Notes under the pieces: generated by a model
What the model was told of the DNA's origin: nothing
What the model saw: only the letters and a program-made list of their open reading frames with translations
The model's database searches: none
Position numbers and translations under genes: made by a program
In this document: positions 15,532-22,349 of the stretch, piece by piece
Layout: each line of letters opens with the position of its first letter
Numbering within the stretch: the stretch's first letter is position 1
From: Candidatus Baldrarchaeota archaeon
GTDB lineage: Archaea > Asgardarchaeota > Baldrarchaeia > Baldrarchaeales > DXJG01
Assembly (NCBI GenBank): GCA_030587435.1
Contig: JAUQZC010000065.1
Coordinates: forward strand, 1 to 22,349
DNA length: 22,349 bases
Direction of reading: 5' to 3'

Positions 15532-15762
15532 TTACTTGGTTAACTTTCTCGTACATATTTTTGTCATTACCTTCACTATTTCGCTATGATCTTTGGTAGT
15601 TCCATTTTTCTCAAACCACTTCAAAATTTTACATAGTGGAATTAAGTGGCGCTTAAATATGTGATCAAAAGGCATAACCACTTCTCTTAAACTATGTTCG
15701 AATAGTTGTTCAAATCTTCCTTCTAAATGTTTTAACATAATTTTTCTTTTATCTCGATTCAC
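15532..15762 (-). CDS. Small helical protein of paralogous family (cassette 2, gene 2)
   Basis: A 76-residue basic, helical protein. Start GTG 15760-15762 overlaps the preceding stop as GTGA, with GGAGGAGG a few bases upstream, so translation is coupled to gene 1. It aligns with the 75-residue protein at 12666-12893: RFEQLFEHSLRE against YFRSLVDHALRP, DHIFKRHLIPLCK against THVLKRILKPFCK, and KNGT followed by a His in both. The two share only these positions, so the copies are old, not a recent duplication. No known family recognised; likely works with the RHH-domain protein before it. Confidence 0.7.
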   Translation of the reverse strand: MNRDKRKIMLKHLEGRFEQLFEHSLREVVMPFDHIFKRHLIPLCKILKWFEKNGTTKDHSEIVKVMTKICTRKLTK

Positions 15763-16478
15763 TTAACCTCCTCCAATGAAATGACATTACCATTGACCTC
15801 TAACAGTAGGCCAAGGTCTTTAATGGGTCTTACTACGATTGCAAAGTCTCTAGGTAACTCGTCTAGAACATATCTAATTGTATTCTTTCCGAATCCGTGA
15901 ATTTCTAAAAAAATTTTAACTAGTTCTTTTTGTTCTTCATCACTTAGTTCTTTGACAGGATCAATATGAAGGCATCCCCAGTCATTTATTGTCAGCTTGA
16001 TGTTTTTAGATTCCACGCTTATTGGTGGGGTCTCGTTACTCCAATCAAAAGATTCTTTGATTTTTTTAAGAAGTTCAATTAATTTATCAACTTTAATTTC
16101 ACTTTGAACGTCTAGTCCATCATCATCAACTTCAAAGGGCACATTTACTTTCCTTAAAATTTCCATTAGCCTAACATCAACATTTTTTCTCTCATTTTCA
16201 CTAATTGGGGAAAATAGGGTGGTGAAGCTTAGAAAAACCTCTTTAACGTTAAATAAACGGAAAACCTCCTTTAAAAAACATAGAAAAACTTTTTCATCAC
16301 ACTCAAAATTAAGTCGATAATCAGCATACGGAAAAATTTTCATATCTTTCTCACTTTGGCTTAAAAGATATCTAATAGCTTCATCCAGGGAAACGGACTT
16401 GCCTTTCCATGTTTGTAATAAACCAGCAAGCTTATGTAACTTTAAACGAGTTTCTGGAGAAACTCTCACCGTAGACAT
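15759..16478 (-). CDS. VapB-like RHH domain fused to an uncharacterised domain (cassette 2, gene 1)
   Basis: A 239-residue protein. Residues 1-45 (STVRVSPETRLKLHKLAG, then SVSLDEAIRYLLSQ) form a clear VapB-like ribbon-helix-helix domain, close in pattern to the antitoxin at 13935-14192. Residues about 55-240 are an alpha/beta domain without a family I know. Its last third (WGCLHIDP, ELVKIFLEIHGFGK, DFAIVVRPI) matches the cassette 1 protein, though the N-terminal domains of the two have diverged more. ATG 16476-16478 has only a weak ribosome site (GTGAT). Its promoter region has a TATA-like element and a 9-base-period direct repeat that could bind its own RHH domain. DNA binding is well supported by pattern; the job of the C-terminal domain is open. 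Confidence 0.75.
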   Translation of the reverse strand: MSTVRVSPETRLKLHKLAGLLQTWKGKSVSLDEAIRYLLSQSEKDMKIFPYADYRLNFECDEKVFLCFLKEVFRLFNVKEVFLSFTTLFSPISENERKNVDVRLMEILRKVNVPFEVDDDGLDVQSEIKVDKLIELLKKIKESFDWSNETPPISVESKNIKLTINDWGCLHIDPVKELSDEEQKELVKIFLEIHGFGKNTIRYVLDELPRDFAIVVRPIKDLGLLLEVNGNVISLEEVK

Positions 16479-16488
16479 AGTGTATCAC

Positions 16489-16521
16489 ATATACAAGATA
16501 TACAACATACATGATATATCC
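16489..16521 (-). promoter_or_regulatory. Promoter and tandem repeat ahead of cassette 2
   Basis: On the minus strand TTGTATAT occurs twice with one base between (16498-16505 and 16489-16496), a 9-base direct repeat. GATATATC (about 16511-16519) upstream fits a TATA box, so the repeats lie between TATA and the start codon. RHH antitoxin-type proteins commonly bind such tandem short repeats; autoregulation is inferred. Confidence 0.4.
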
Positions 16522-16684
16522 TTTTCCATCACACTTAGGATTCAAAAGAATAATTTAGCATGCAGGTTTGCCATCTTCACCATTTTAAACCGTTTTAAGT
16601 TACTACCACATTGACGAAGGTTTTAGTCTTTCAATAAAGGTGAAATGAGAGAGTTTACGGTTTTACATCCTTTTAATCTTTCAT

Positions 16685-17959
16685 TTACATAGAATATTTT
16701 ATTAATTCTATAATGTCTACAACTTTTATGTTAACGTTATAAGCTTTTGCTGCATCCCTTAGATTTCTTTCACAAAACGGACAGGAAGTCGCTAGAATTT
16801 CAGCTTCTGTACTCTGTGCTTCTTTTAGTCTTTCATGTGCTGCGAAAAGGGCTAAGTCTTTGAAAGCCGACTTTACGCCAGCACCGGCTCCGCAGCACCA
16901 TGCGTTTCTTCTATTTCTTGTCATTTCTATGAGTTCTATTCCCGGAATATTTTTTAGTAGTTCTCTTGGTGGTTCATAAAGTCCCATGTGTCTACCTATG
17001 TGACATGGATCATGGTAGGTTACTTTTTCTGAGATTTCGTTTTCTAGAGGGAGAGTTCCATCTTTAACGAGGGAAAGTAGGAATTCTGGTGCATGTAAAA
17101 CTTCAAAACTGTATTCAAGTCCAAATTTATTTCTGTATATTTCTTTAATCATTCTGTAACATCCGGCGCATGAAGTAACTACAATAGTTGCGCCACTTTT
17201 TTCAATTTCCTCGATGTTATGTTTTGCGCATTCTTTTGCTATATCTATTTGCCCCGTCCAGAAAAGAGGTGAACCACAGCACCATTCATCCTTTAATATC
17301 GTAAAGTTTAATTTTAGAGATGTTAGGATGTCAAGCATCGCTTTTGCCACTTGTATCTCTCTATACGATGAGGTACAGCCAACAAAGTATACGATATCAG
17401 CTTTTTCTGGAAGTTCCCTGCGGATGTCGCTGCTTATCCACTTTTGCCTATCGGTGTGAAGTTCCATGTAAGGGTTATGTTCTTTTTTAGTCCATTCTCC
17501 AAATTTTCTGTGTTCCGGCATTGGAGCTATTCCTCTTTTTACCGATTCGATTCTCGCTGCGAAAAGCCATTCCAATGCGTAGTGATGTATTTCTGGGATT
17601 TGACATTGTTGAGTACAGTTTCCGCAGAGGGTGCAGTGGTAAAGTATTTTTGCGAGATTTTCTGTCCACTTAAGTTTACCGCTTAAAACTCCCCATAGCA
17701 GAAGGTTTTTTCCGCCGAGATAATAGGCTTCAAACTTTTTTAGCTCCCCACTTGGACAAACTCTACTCCAATAAGCTTCTTGAAAAACATATCTACATTG
17801 ACCGCATTTCCCACAAAAGTAGAGCACATCTTTATAGTGTTCTAAGTCTTCAAATCTCTTAAGCTCTAATTGATCGGGGGTAATTCTTTTTGTGACGCCT
17901 TTTCCCGGCAAATATTTTTCTAATGTTTTTTTGAAAAGCTCATACATTTTACTTGACAT
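16685..17959 (-). CDS. CCG-domain iron-sulfur oxidoreductase subunit (GlcF/HdrD-like)
   Basis: A 424-residue protein. The N-terminal ferredoxin-like part has two cysteine clusters: C-x2-C-x2-C then a fourth Cys 13 residues on, before PSG (residues about 49-68), and a standard CTLCGNCTQQC (about 109-119). Two CCG domains follow. The first has VGCTSS, EWCCGSP and SCAGC; the second has YHDPCH, AWCCGAGAG and TSCPFC. Such domains hold the unusual iron-sulfur centre of heterodisulfide reductase HdrB/D and relatives. It starts 12 bases after the flavoprotein gene with a strong GGGAGGGG ribosome site, so the two form an operon. The pair resembles glycolate or D-lactate dehydrogenase GlcD-GlcF systems. 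It would take electrons from the FAD subunit. The physiological acceptor is unknown. Confidence 0.85.
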   Translation of the reverse strand: MSSKMYELFKKTLEKYLPGKGVTKRITPDQLELKRFEDLEHYKDVLYFCGKCGQCRYVFQEAYWSRVCPSGELKKFEAYYLGGKNLLLWGVLSGKLKWTENLAKILYHCTLCGNCTQQCQIPEIHHYALEWLFAARIESVKRGIAPMPEHRKFGEWTKKEHNPYMELHTDRQKWISSDIRRELPEKADIVYFVGCTSSYREIQVAKAMLDILTSLKLNFTILKDEWCCGSPLFWTGQIDIAKECAKHNIEEIEKSGATIVVTSCAGCYRMIKEIYRNKFGLEYSFEVLHAPEFLLSLVKDGTLPLENEISEKVTYHDPCHIGRHMGLYEPPRELLKNIPGIELIEMTRNRRNAWCCGAGAGVKSAFKDLALFAAHERLKEAQSTEAEILATSCPFCERNLRDAAKAYNVNIKVVDIIELIKYSM

Positions 17960-17971
17960 ATGACCCCTCCC

Positions 17972-19441
17972 TCACATTTCATGTCCCGGATTCATGATTC
18001 CATTTGGATCAAGCAAACTCTTTATCTTCCTTATTAGTTCTAAAGCTGTAGGATTAGCTTTTTCTAAGTTTCGTTTTTTCGCCCATGGTGGCGCCTTGTA
18101 TCTGATTACGCTTCCCAGTTTTCTAACATTTTCATCTATTTCCATGAGGCATTTCCGAGCATGTTCTACGTCTTCGGGATCGTTTTTGTTGAAGTTTATA
18201 TTGACCCTTGCAATCCAGTGGTGGCCTCCGAACATAACTCTTCCATACATGCATGCATGTTTTCCGTATTTCTTTGCGATAGATCTTGCAATCTCATAGT
18301 ATTGGGCGACGTGACGAGAGGATATGTAGCTGCCTACCCATTCTCCTCCTCCACCGCGTGAAAAGTTCCATACACCGTAGAAATGTATTGGAAGATTTGT
18401 AAGCGTTAGTAGATTTTCTTTCTCATTCTCAGAAAACATGTCAATCACGGTTTCGATGTCAGCTACTAGTCCTCCTTCTTCATCAACTATTTTCATGATC
18501 GACTCGGACTTTGCTTCCATTTCCTTCTCAGTATATGCGGTAATTGTTACGAGACCGTAAAAATCGTTTCCTCCAGTTTTCTCAGGCTCAAAAGGCATGT
18601 TTTCGTCTTCTCGGTAGCCTTGAAGCGAACATAACCATACATAATTTAGGAAGCACATATCTACAATGCCCAATCCAGCTTTTGCAAGTTTCCTAAAGAT
18701 TTTTACACCAGTATCGACCGTGTCAGCAATTATAATGAAATCTTTTCTCGGGAGATTTGGCCACAGCTTTATACCTGCCTTTGTTACTACGCCAGTTGTT
18801 CCGTCCCATCCTATGAACAAGCCTACGAGGTCCGGGAGGGGTGCTCTTCCAAGCCAGTAGTTGGTGCACATGCATGATCCTACCCTTACGATTTCCCCTG
18901 TTGGGAGAACAACTTCAAGCCCATTTATGAACTCGGCGCCTGTTCCTCCGATAAAACCTAAATCCAACATGCCATAGCATATGTATGAAGGTATAACTCC
19001 TGTTCCCGCTGGAGACCAGGTTATTCCAGCTCTTAAATTGGGGTGATGTTTCTCAAGGTACCCTTTCAGGTCTCCCCATGTTATTCCTCCCTCCACCACT
19101 GCGTACATGTCATCTTCATTTACCTCCAGAACTTTGTTCATCCTCCTAAGATCAACAACTATTCCCCCTTTTCTAGGGATACAAATACCGCCGAAATTCA
19201 TTCCTGAAACCCATGGAATTACTGGAATTTTCTCTCTATTAGCTAATCGTACGATTTCTTGAACTTCCTCAGTGGAAGACGGCATTACAACAAAGTCGCA
19301 ACGTCCCGGTTCTTCAGCTGTTACAAAATCCCAATGATAGAGAAACGTGATTTCTCTGCTGCTAGAAACATATTCTGAGCCAACGATAGACTCCAATTCT
19401 TTAAGTATTCTTTCCTTTCCCTCCCCTTCAATAGTACCCAA
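17972..19441 (-). CDS. FAD-linked oxidase (GlcD/VAO-type flavoprotein)
   Basis: A protein of about 489 residues. The N-terminal PCMH-type FAD-binding domain includes FVVMPSSTEEVQEIVRLAN, PVIPWVSGMNFGG and GGIVVDLRRMNKVLEVN, followed by VVEGGITWGDLKGYLEKH. A second FAD block follows: GGTGAEFINGLEVVLPTGE, then PDLVGLFIGWDGTTGVVTKA. The C-terminal half is the substrate-binding cap (FAD-oxidase C type), with the final MNPGHEM matching the family's 'lDP.GimNPGk'. Substrate is likely a 2-hydroxy acid or a related alcohol, not decided by sequence. The frame opens at GTG 19450, but GAGGTG (19448-19453) is better read as the ribosome site of TTG 19439-19441. First gene of the two-gene operon. Confidence 0.85.
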   Translation of the reverse strand: MGTIEGEGKERILKELESIVGSEYVSSSREITFLYHWDFVTAEEPGRCDFVVMPSSTEEVQEIVRLANREKIPVIPWVSGMNFGGICIPRKGGIVVDLRRMNKVLEVNEDDMYAVVEGGITWGDLKGYLEKHHPNLRAGITWSPAGTGVIPSYICYGMLDLGFIGGTGAEFINGLEVVLPTGEIVRVGSCMCTNYWLGRAPLPDLVGLFIGWDGTTGVVTKAGIKLWPNLPRKDFIIIADTVDTGVKIFRKLAKAGLGIVDMCFLNYVWLCSLQGYREDENMPFEPEKTGGNDFYGLVTITAYTEKEMEAKSESIMKIVDEEGGLVADIETVIDMFSENEKENLLTLTNLPIHFYGVWNFSRGGGGEWVGSYISSRHVAQYYEIARSIAKKYGKHACMYGRVMFGGHHWIARVNINFNKNDPEDVEHARKCLMEIDENVRKLGSVIRYKAPPWAKKRNLEKANPTALELIRKIKSLLDPNGIMNPGHEM

Positions 19442-19544
19442 GAACTTCACCTCGAAACATATGTTTTAATTAACATTAAGTGGTTTTAAGGATAAAAATG
19501 AATTGGTGACTCCATATATTTTCTACGCGCAAGTAAATACTTAG

Positions 19545-19733
19545 CAAGGTAATGATGACCCGCTTGAGAAAGTCCCAGCAGTTTTTGTTCAAAAGAGGAA
19601 AAACAGTGATACTATTAAAAATAGGAGACACAGTTGGAATGTTGCCGTAAAACCATATTTAATGTACATTTCTATGTACGGTCTTGGTGGTGAAATAGGT
19701 TGTAACCTTCAATTAAGAAAAGAATCTAACTGA
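19545..19733 (+). other. Unexplained open stretch in an intergenic region
   Basis: Between the flavoprotein and the DUF3368 gene, a plus-strand frame stays open for about 62 codons (PLEKVPAVFVQKRKN, later HSWNVAVKPYLMYIS, MYGLGGEIGC) and ends at TGA 19731-19733. It has no proper start near the front; the first ATG is at 19662. It may be a gene remnant or chance. No family recognised. The leftward promoter of the flavoprotein gene (TAATTAAAAC-type element near 19463-19490, minus strand) also lies in this gap. Confidence 0.2.
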
Positions 19734-20262
19734 ACTGATTTTTATTTTCTTCTAACTTTCTTCTGACTAATTTATATACTTCCATGCTAATGTACATAAC
19801 TTCTGATAGTTCATCAAGTTTCTTTAATGCTTCTTTTCTCGTAAGAATCCCTCTCTTTAATCCTTCAAGAAGTACACCTAGACTTCCACGAACAGTTACC
19901 CCTAGTATTCTAGCAAATTCTCTTGCTGCTTCGTCATCTATCAAGGCAGTTGCCTTTGTCTGGTAAGCATATTGTATAACTTCTATTTCTGCTTCTTCCA
20001 AACCTAAAGTTTTAGCTGAACTAAGTAAACTCTTGTTTGTTTTTACTTCTTTAACTGTGATCCATCCTTCTTCGATTGCTTTCTCTATTAATAATGCGTC
20101 AGGAAAACCCTTTTTCTTTCCTTGATCAACAACTTCGAATTTTACCTTTGCTGGAATAATTACTTCGGCATACAGTTTCTTTAAAAGATGTAAAAAACCT
20201 ATTTTTGATAGGTGAATTAGTGGTCCAGCATTACTTACTACCGATGATTTCTTCAATTTCAC
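19726..20262 (-). CDS. DUF3368 PIN-like toxin
   Basis: A 178-residue protein of the DUF3368 branch of PIN-domain nucleases. SNAGPLIHLSKIGFLHLLKKLY at the front is the family's 'SdasPLi.L..ig.l.LL..ly' pattern, with Asn in place of the usual first Asp. VIIPAKVKFEVVDQGKKKG follows. GLEEAEIEVIQYA carries the middle acidic residues, and ALIDDEAAREFARILG the DD pair. RGSLGVLLEGLKRGIL and the final helices complete the family length. Start GTG 20260-20262 has GGAG about 10 bases ahead and overlaps the upstream antitoxin gene by 32 bases. Expected to be an RNase toxin neutralised by the UPF0175 protein; activity here is inferred from family. Confidence 0.85.
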   Translation of the reverse strand: MKLKKSSVVSNAGPLIHLSKIGFLHLLKKLYAEVIIPAKVKFEVVDQGKKKGFPDALLIEKAIEEGWITVKEVKTNKSLLSSAKTLGLEEAEIEVIQYAYQTKATALIDDEAAREFARILGVTVRGSLGVLLEGLKRGILTRKEALKKLDELSEVMYISMEVYKLVRRKLEENKNQFS

Positions 20263-20551
20263 GTCTTAACTCCTCTCCAGACAGCGGAAAAGAAACATTA
20301 TATATTTTTAGAAAGTTCAGCATTTCCCTATACGTTACACCGACTATCTTTGCAGCCTTCCAAACAGTTATTTTTCTCATCCTTAGCTGTTCAAGCACCT
20401 CTTTAAGCTTTTCTTCCCGAATAGCTGAACTAAGTAGCTCTCTTATAATGGAAGACTTATCAACCCCTCTTTTGGCTGCAAGTTCCTCGATTTCTCTAAC
20501 TTGAGACTTAGGAATCCTCACAGAGACGGTAATCATTTCCTCAGACAACAT
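20231..20551 (-). CDS. UPF0175-type antitoxin
   Basis: A protein of about 106 residues. The N-terminal part (MITVSVRIPKSQVREIEEL, VDKSSIIRELLSSAI) is a ribbon-helix-helix domain. It is followed by LRMRKITVWKAAKIVGVTYREMLNFLK, the UPF0175 helix-turn-helix, and a tail (LSGEELRREIEEIIG) for toxin contact. This two-part layout, paired with DUF3368, is a recurrent archaeal toxin-antitoxin module. The start is uncertain among GTG 20560, ATG 20551 and TTG 20548. GGTGG at 20554-20558 best fits TTG 20548 (5 bases), with ATG 20551 rather close. A minus-strand TATA-like TTTTAATATA (about 20567-20578) precedes it, so the module has its own promoter. Confidence 0.8.
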   Translation of the reverse strand: MLSEEMITVSVRIPKSQVREIEELAAKRGVDKSSIIRELLSSAIREEKLKEVLEQLRMRKITVWKAAKIVGVTYREMLNFLKIYNVSFPLSGEELRREIEEIIGSK

Positions 20552-20692
20552 AGCCACCACGTTTACAATATATTAAAATGTAATATAAACATTAAGGCCT
20601 CAAACTAAAAACTATCTTACAATATTAACCGTACAAAACGTTATTAAAGAGTAGGAAGAGTAAAATTACGCATTCTTCATATTAGGTGGAAC

Positions 20693-21532
20693 TTATTCTA
20701 GATGTTTCAATTTCTTCCTTCTGAAATATTCTAGTATGCTTGATATACTTACTCCTATTATTAGTGTAAAACTTGCAGTTATTGCTATTGTTGCTCCAAT
20801 CGGAGTATCAAAAATGTAACTTATTACGACGCCTATAAGACCTGATATGCCTCCAACTATACCTCCCAATAATGGTTGTCTTTTGTATGAAAGTCTTTCA
20901 ACGGCTGCTATTGGGTTAAAGAGGAGTGCGAAAACTAAGAATCCTCCTGTAAGTTTTAGAATTATTGATATAGCTAGTGCTGTTAATAACAATAATATTG
21001 TTGAGTGAAACTGTATATTAACTCCTTCTGCTTCAGCAAGCTTAATGTCAAAAAGTAAAGCATCTATTTCAAGTTTAAAAGATAAGATATATACGATTAA
21101 GGATATTGAGAGAAGAGTTAGAAGCATTATTTTTGCAGGTGTTACTGCCAGGATGCTTCCCCAAAGAATTAGTGAGGCCGTTTCAGATGTTAAAGTTACA
21201 GATGGAGACATGTAAATAGCTATCATTGCAAGAGCGGAGGAAAGGGAAAAAGTGCACATAGAAATAATTTCCCTTTCAATGCCCACCCTATAGTATAAAA
21301 ACTCTACAACAAAGGCTGCAACCACGCTAAACGAGAAGGCAGTTAATTCGGGAGGAGTAGAGAAGAGTATTGAAAAGGATGCTCCGGCGAGAGCTGCATG
21401 AGCAACAGTAAAACATAATGTTAGCAGTCCAAGTTTACGAAGATATGTTCCAAGAACCCCGCACAGGCTACCAGCTAAAAGCGCTGCTACCAAAGCCTCG
21501 ATGAAAAGAAGTGTCATAAAGATCATTTGCAT
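20693..21532 (-). CDS. Zinc/manganese-type ABC transporter permease (ABC-3 family)
   Basis: A 279-residue polytopic protein with about eight hydrophobic helices. Family features are the opening helix pair (EALVAALLAGSLCGVLGTYLR), AHAALAGASF, GSILAVTP after the fourth or fifth helix, and EAEGVN followed by a helix and TGGFLVFALLFNPIA. The tail GVSISSILEYFRRKKLK is cytoplasmic. This is the ABC-3/ZnuB fold that imports zinc, manganese or iron. Its start overlaps the ATPase gene. ATG 21532 is listed, but ATG 21524-21526 overlaps the ATPase stop as ATGA and is equally good. A metal-binding lipoprotein gene is not seen inside the window and may lie beyond the right edge. Confidence 0.85.
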   Translation of the reverse strand: MQMIFMTLLFIEALVAALLAGSLCGVLGTYLRKLGLLTLCFTVAHAALAGASFSILFSTPPELTAFSFSVVAAFVVEFLYYRVGIEREIISMCTFSLSSALAMIAIYMSPSVTLTSETASLILWGSILAVTPAKIMLLTLLSISLIVYILSFKLEIDALLFDIKLAEAEGVNIQFHSTILLLLTALAISIILKLTGGFLVFALLFNPIAAVERLSYKRQPLLGGIVGGISGLIGVVISYIFDTPIGATIAITASFTLIIGVSISSILEYFRRKKLKHLE

Positions 21533-22275
21533 CTTACCACATGTCCGTTTTCCATTTCAATAATTTTATCTACATAGTTTATTATCGGAGATGTATCGTG
21601 ACTAACAACGATAACCGTTGAATTGAGGCGTTTTCTAATATCGTTGATTAGCTTGGATGTTTCTAGTCTTCCTTCGCGATCTAAGCTTGAGAAAGGTTCA
21701 TCCAACAATATTAACTTTGGCTGCCTTACAATCACCCTGGCGAGAAAAGCTCTTTGCTGCTGCCCACCGCTAAGAATACCTATAGGTTTTTCTTCAAGCC
21801 CTTCAAGTCCAACAATTTTAATAGCCCACTCCACCCGTTCTTTCTCACGCTTAGATAAAGGTCTTATTGGTCCTTTGAACGGTGCAAACCCCATTGAAAC
21901 CACTTGTCTAACCGTGTAGGTTTCGTTTGGAGGTTTCATGAAGTCTTGCATCAAATAGCTTGACATGAGTCTAACTTTTCTTGCATACTTAGGCATTTCA
22001 AAGCCTAAAACTCTTATTATGCCTTTAAGTGGACGTAGAAAGCCCAGTATCAACTCTAATAGCGTTGTTTTACCGGCTCCATTAGGCCCCGTCACCAATG
22101 TTAATGATCCATACTCTATACTTATGGATATGTTTTTTAATGCGGGGTCTTTGCTTCGAGGATACGCTGTAGTAACGTTTCTAAGTAAAACAGCTATTCT
22201 ATCTCCATTTTCTCCATTAACTGTTCTATCGGGGATTTCTCCAGTTTCTCCGCGAACATTTTCAAGTCTTCGCAT
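21523..22275 (-). CDS. Zinc/manganese-type ABC transporter ATPase
   Basis: A complete ABC ATPase. Walker A GPNGAGKTT is at residues 63-71 of the long form. A Q-loop Gln lies in SSYLMQDFMKPP, the signature is LSGGQQQR, Walker B with D-loop is LILLDEPFSSLD, and the switch His is in VVSHDTS. The fold and the coupled permease indicate a ZnuC-type importer. The start is problematic. From ATG 22275 the first 26 residues do not look like an ABC N-terminus and overlap another open frame. The natural family start would be near 22197, where GGAG is followed by an ATA rather than ATG. Without a standard start there, the long form is listed. Confidence 0.85.
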   Translation of the reverse strand: MRRLENVRGETGEIPDRTVNGENGDRIAVLLRNVTTAYPRSKDPALKNISISIEYGSLTLVTGPNGAGKTTLLELILGFLRPLKGIIRVLGFEMPKYARKVRLMSSYLMQDFMKPPNETYTVRQVVSMGFAPFKGPIRPLSKREKERVEWAIKIVGLEGLEEKPIGILSGGQQQRAFLARVIVRQPKLILLDEPFSSLDREGRLETSKLINDIRKRLNSTVIVVSHDTSPIINYVDKIIEMENGHVVRCK

Positions 22276-22349
22276 TTTAAAGCCTCTTCAACCACCTCTT
22301 TCTTTAACCACACCTGTATCCTTTTCCCATTATCTTTACATTCAAATAC
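22194..22349 (-). CDS. C-terminal end of an unidentified protein (cut by window edge)
   Basis: The minus-strand frame is open from the window edge to the TAG at 22194-22196, 51 residues. It is rich in charged, helix-forming residues (VWLKKEVVEEALKCEDLK, FAEKLEKSPIEQLMEKM). It overlaps the 5' end of the listed ATPase frame by 82 bases but ends exactly where the ATPase homology begins, so it is probably the true reading of this stretch. No family is recognisable from the tail. It would be the first visible member of the ABC importer operon. Confidence 0.4.
   Translation of the reverse strand, partial: VFECKDNGKRIQVWLKKEVVEEALKCEDLKMFAEKLEKSPIEQLMEKMEIE

Noticed and set aside
1..22349. CRISPR array or transposon ends
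   Set aside because: No regularly spaced repeats, transposase motifs or flanking inverted repeats were seen by eye on either strand.

Overview
The window reads as AT-rich archaeal chromosome. Support comes from TATA-like boxes about 25-40 bases ahead of several genes, Shine-Dalgarno sites of the GGTGA/GGAGG type, frequent GTG and TTG starts, and archaeal gene types: a GvpD/RAD55-like ATPase, a VapB antitoxin, a UPF0175/DUF3368 toxin-antitoxin pair, HdrD-like CCG iron-sulfur proteins and a sequon-rich surface protein with a C-terminal anchor. A thermophilic or anaerobic Thermoproteota-like lineage (for example Bathyarchaeia-like) fits best, but no marker gene fixes the taxon. I saw no rRNA, tRNA, CRISPR array or complete insertion sequence.

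Layout. 1-1.2 kb: tail of a TIM-barrel sugar-phosphate isomerase-like gene, then a frameshifted SAM methyltransferase on the minus strand. 1.6-3.2 kb: large secreted or anchored surface protein. 3.3-7.8 kb: membrane-protein cluster made of a two-helix small protein, an HEGGH membrane zincin, a GvpD-like ATPase on the minus strand, a decayed second copy of the zincin's 3' end, a zinc-ribbon membrane protein and a small soluble protein. 7.8-8.9 kb: a broken Yip1-family gene and a YdjM-type membrane hydrolase. 9.0-11.2 kb: an orphan N6-adenine DNA methyltransferase. 11.2-11.9 kb: an alpha/beta hydrolase.

12.0-16.5 kb is the most unusual part. Two paralogous two-gene cassettes face each other. 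Each has a ribbon-helix-helix-like N-terminus joined to an uncharacterised domain, followed by an overlapping gene for a 75-76 residue protein. Between them lie a creatininase-family hydrolase, a VapB with only a stub of VapC, and a DUF917 (S-methyl-thiohydantoin desulfurase-like) gene with two frame breaks.

16.7-19.5 kb: a two-gene operon for a GlcD/VAO-type flavoprotein and a CCG-domain iron-sulfur protein, probably a membrane-associated 2-hydroxyacid or related dehydrogenase. 19.7-20.6 kb: a UPF0175/DUF3368 toxin-antitoxin pair. 20.7-22.3 kb: permease and ATPase of a zinc/manganese-type ABC importer, with the tail of another gene at the edge.

Four genes (methyltransferase, Yip1, DUF917, zincin copy) can be read through if single bases are restored. 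All eight breaks need exactly one extra base, mostly in short homopolymers, so either deletion-biased decay or assembly undercalling is involved. Restoring the bases in the first three genes gives whole codon counts and family-like lengths.
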